Positions 63,934 to 64,000 of a stretch of DNA of 64,000 nt are shown in pieces; position 1 is the stretch's first letter; every line of letters begins with the position of its first letter. Location of the stretch: assembly GCF_041410465.1 (NCBI RefSeq), contig NZ_CP166961.1:1798001-1862000 (forward strand). Direction: 5' to 3'. Origin of the DNA: Thalassotalea sp. 273M-4. GTDB lineage: Bacteria > Pseudomonadota > Gammaproteobacteria > Enterobacterales > Alteromonadaceae. The notes beneath the pieces were generated by a model. It did not search any database and had not been told where the DNA came from. It saw nothing but the letters and a program-made list of their open reading frames with translations. Position numbers and translations under genes: made by a program.

Positions 63934-64000
63934 ATACACCTAAGATTAAAGAGATATCACCCAATAATAACAGGGACCACAGCCGGATGGCTAAAGGTTT

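Overview
The window is an ordinary-looking chromosomal segment of a marine gammaproteobacterium, most likely Alteromonadales and probably near Colwelliaceae/Thalassotalea. This rests on the moderately AT-rich base composition, typical gammaproteobacterial synteny blocks (mltD-gloB-yafS, msrC-proQ-prc, yceD-rpmF-plsX-fabHDG-acpP-fabF-pabC-mltG-tmk-holB), a 1607-residue NAD-glutamate dehydrogenase beside pyrD, and an acnD/prpF-type methylcitrate operon. There is no prophage, transposase, CRISPR array, tRNA or rRNA. The taxonomic placement is an inference from gene content.

Layout. 1-12.4 kb: the 5' part of recC, a DUF4870-like membrane protein, a DUF2982 protein, an exported GH17 glucanase-like enzyme, an exported M14 peptidase relative, sbcB, a DUF3081-like small protein, a beta-hydroxyacid dehydrogenase, a glutathione peroxidase, lysC, elyC and a Nif3-family protein. 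12.4-20.1 kb: an FGGY kinase coupled to the methyltransferase-like yafS, divergent from gloB-mltD, then an M19 dipeptidase lipoprotein and pyrD. 20.3-25.2 kb: the large GDH. 25.6-32.6 kb: a four-gene envelope locus (RND/MMPL permease, YCF48-like protein, DUF1329 protein, DUF1302 protein) in two transcription units. A strong regulatory palindrome lies upstream of it. This is the least understood multi-gene system in the window.

33.0-42.8 kb: pepN, an NhaC-type antiporter, the msrC-(acidic 95-aa protein)-proQ-prc unit, then fbp on the other strand. 42.8-49.6 kb: the 2-methylcitrate operon in transcription order gntR-prpB-prpC-acnD-prpF, which converts propionyl-CoA to pyruvate and succinate. 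It has candidate operators upstream, a TTTTTA tandem tract between prpB and prpC, and an intercistronic hairpin between prpC and acnD. Upstream of it lie a CsbD-like micro-ORF and an orphan plus-strand terminator, possibly the end of a small RNA.

50.2-61.3 kb: a minus-strand housekeeping run. yceD, rpmF, plsX, fabH, fabD, fabG and acpP end in a terminator; fabF has its own terminator; pabC, mltG, tmk, holB and pilZ follow with another terminator; then tatD. These genes link phospholipid and fatty-acid initiation with folate, peptidoglycan, nucleotide and replication functions. 61.6-64 kb: a Maf/YceF pyrophosphatase, aquaporin Z with an NPS second motif, and a YedJ-like HD hydrolase.

Most genes are confidently assigned by motif. 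Regulatory calls (promoters, operators, sRNA) come from reading the sequence only and are less certain. No computation or database search was run.
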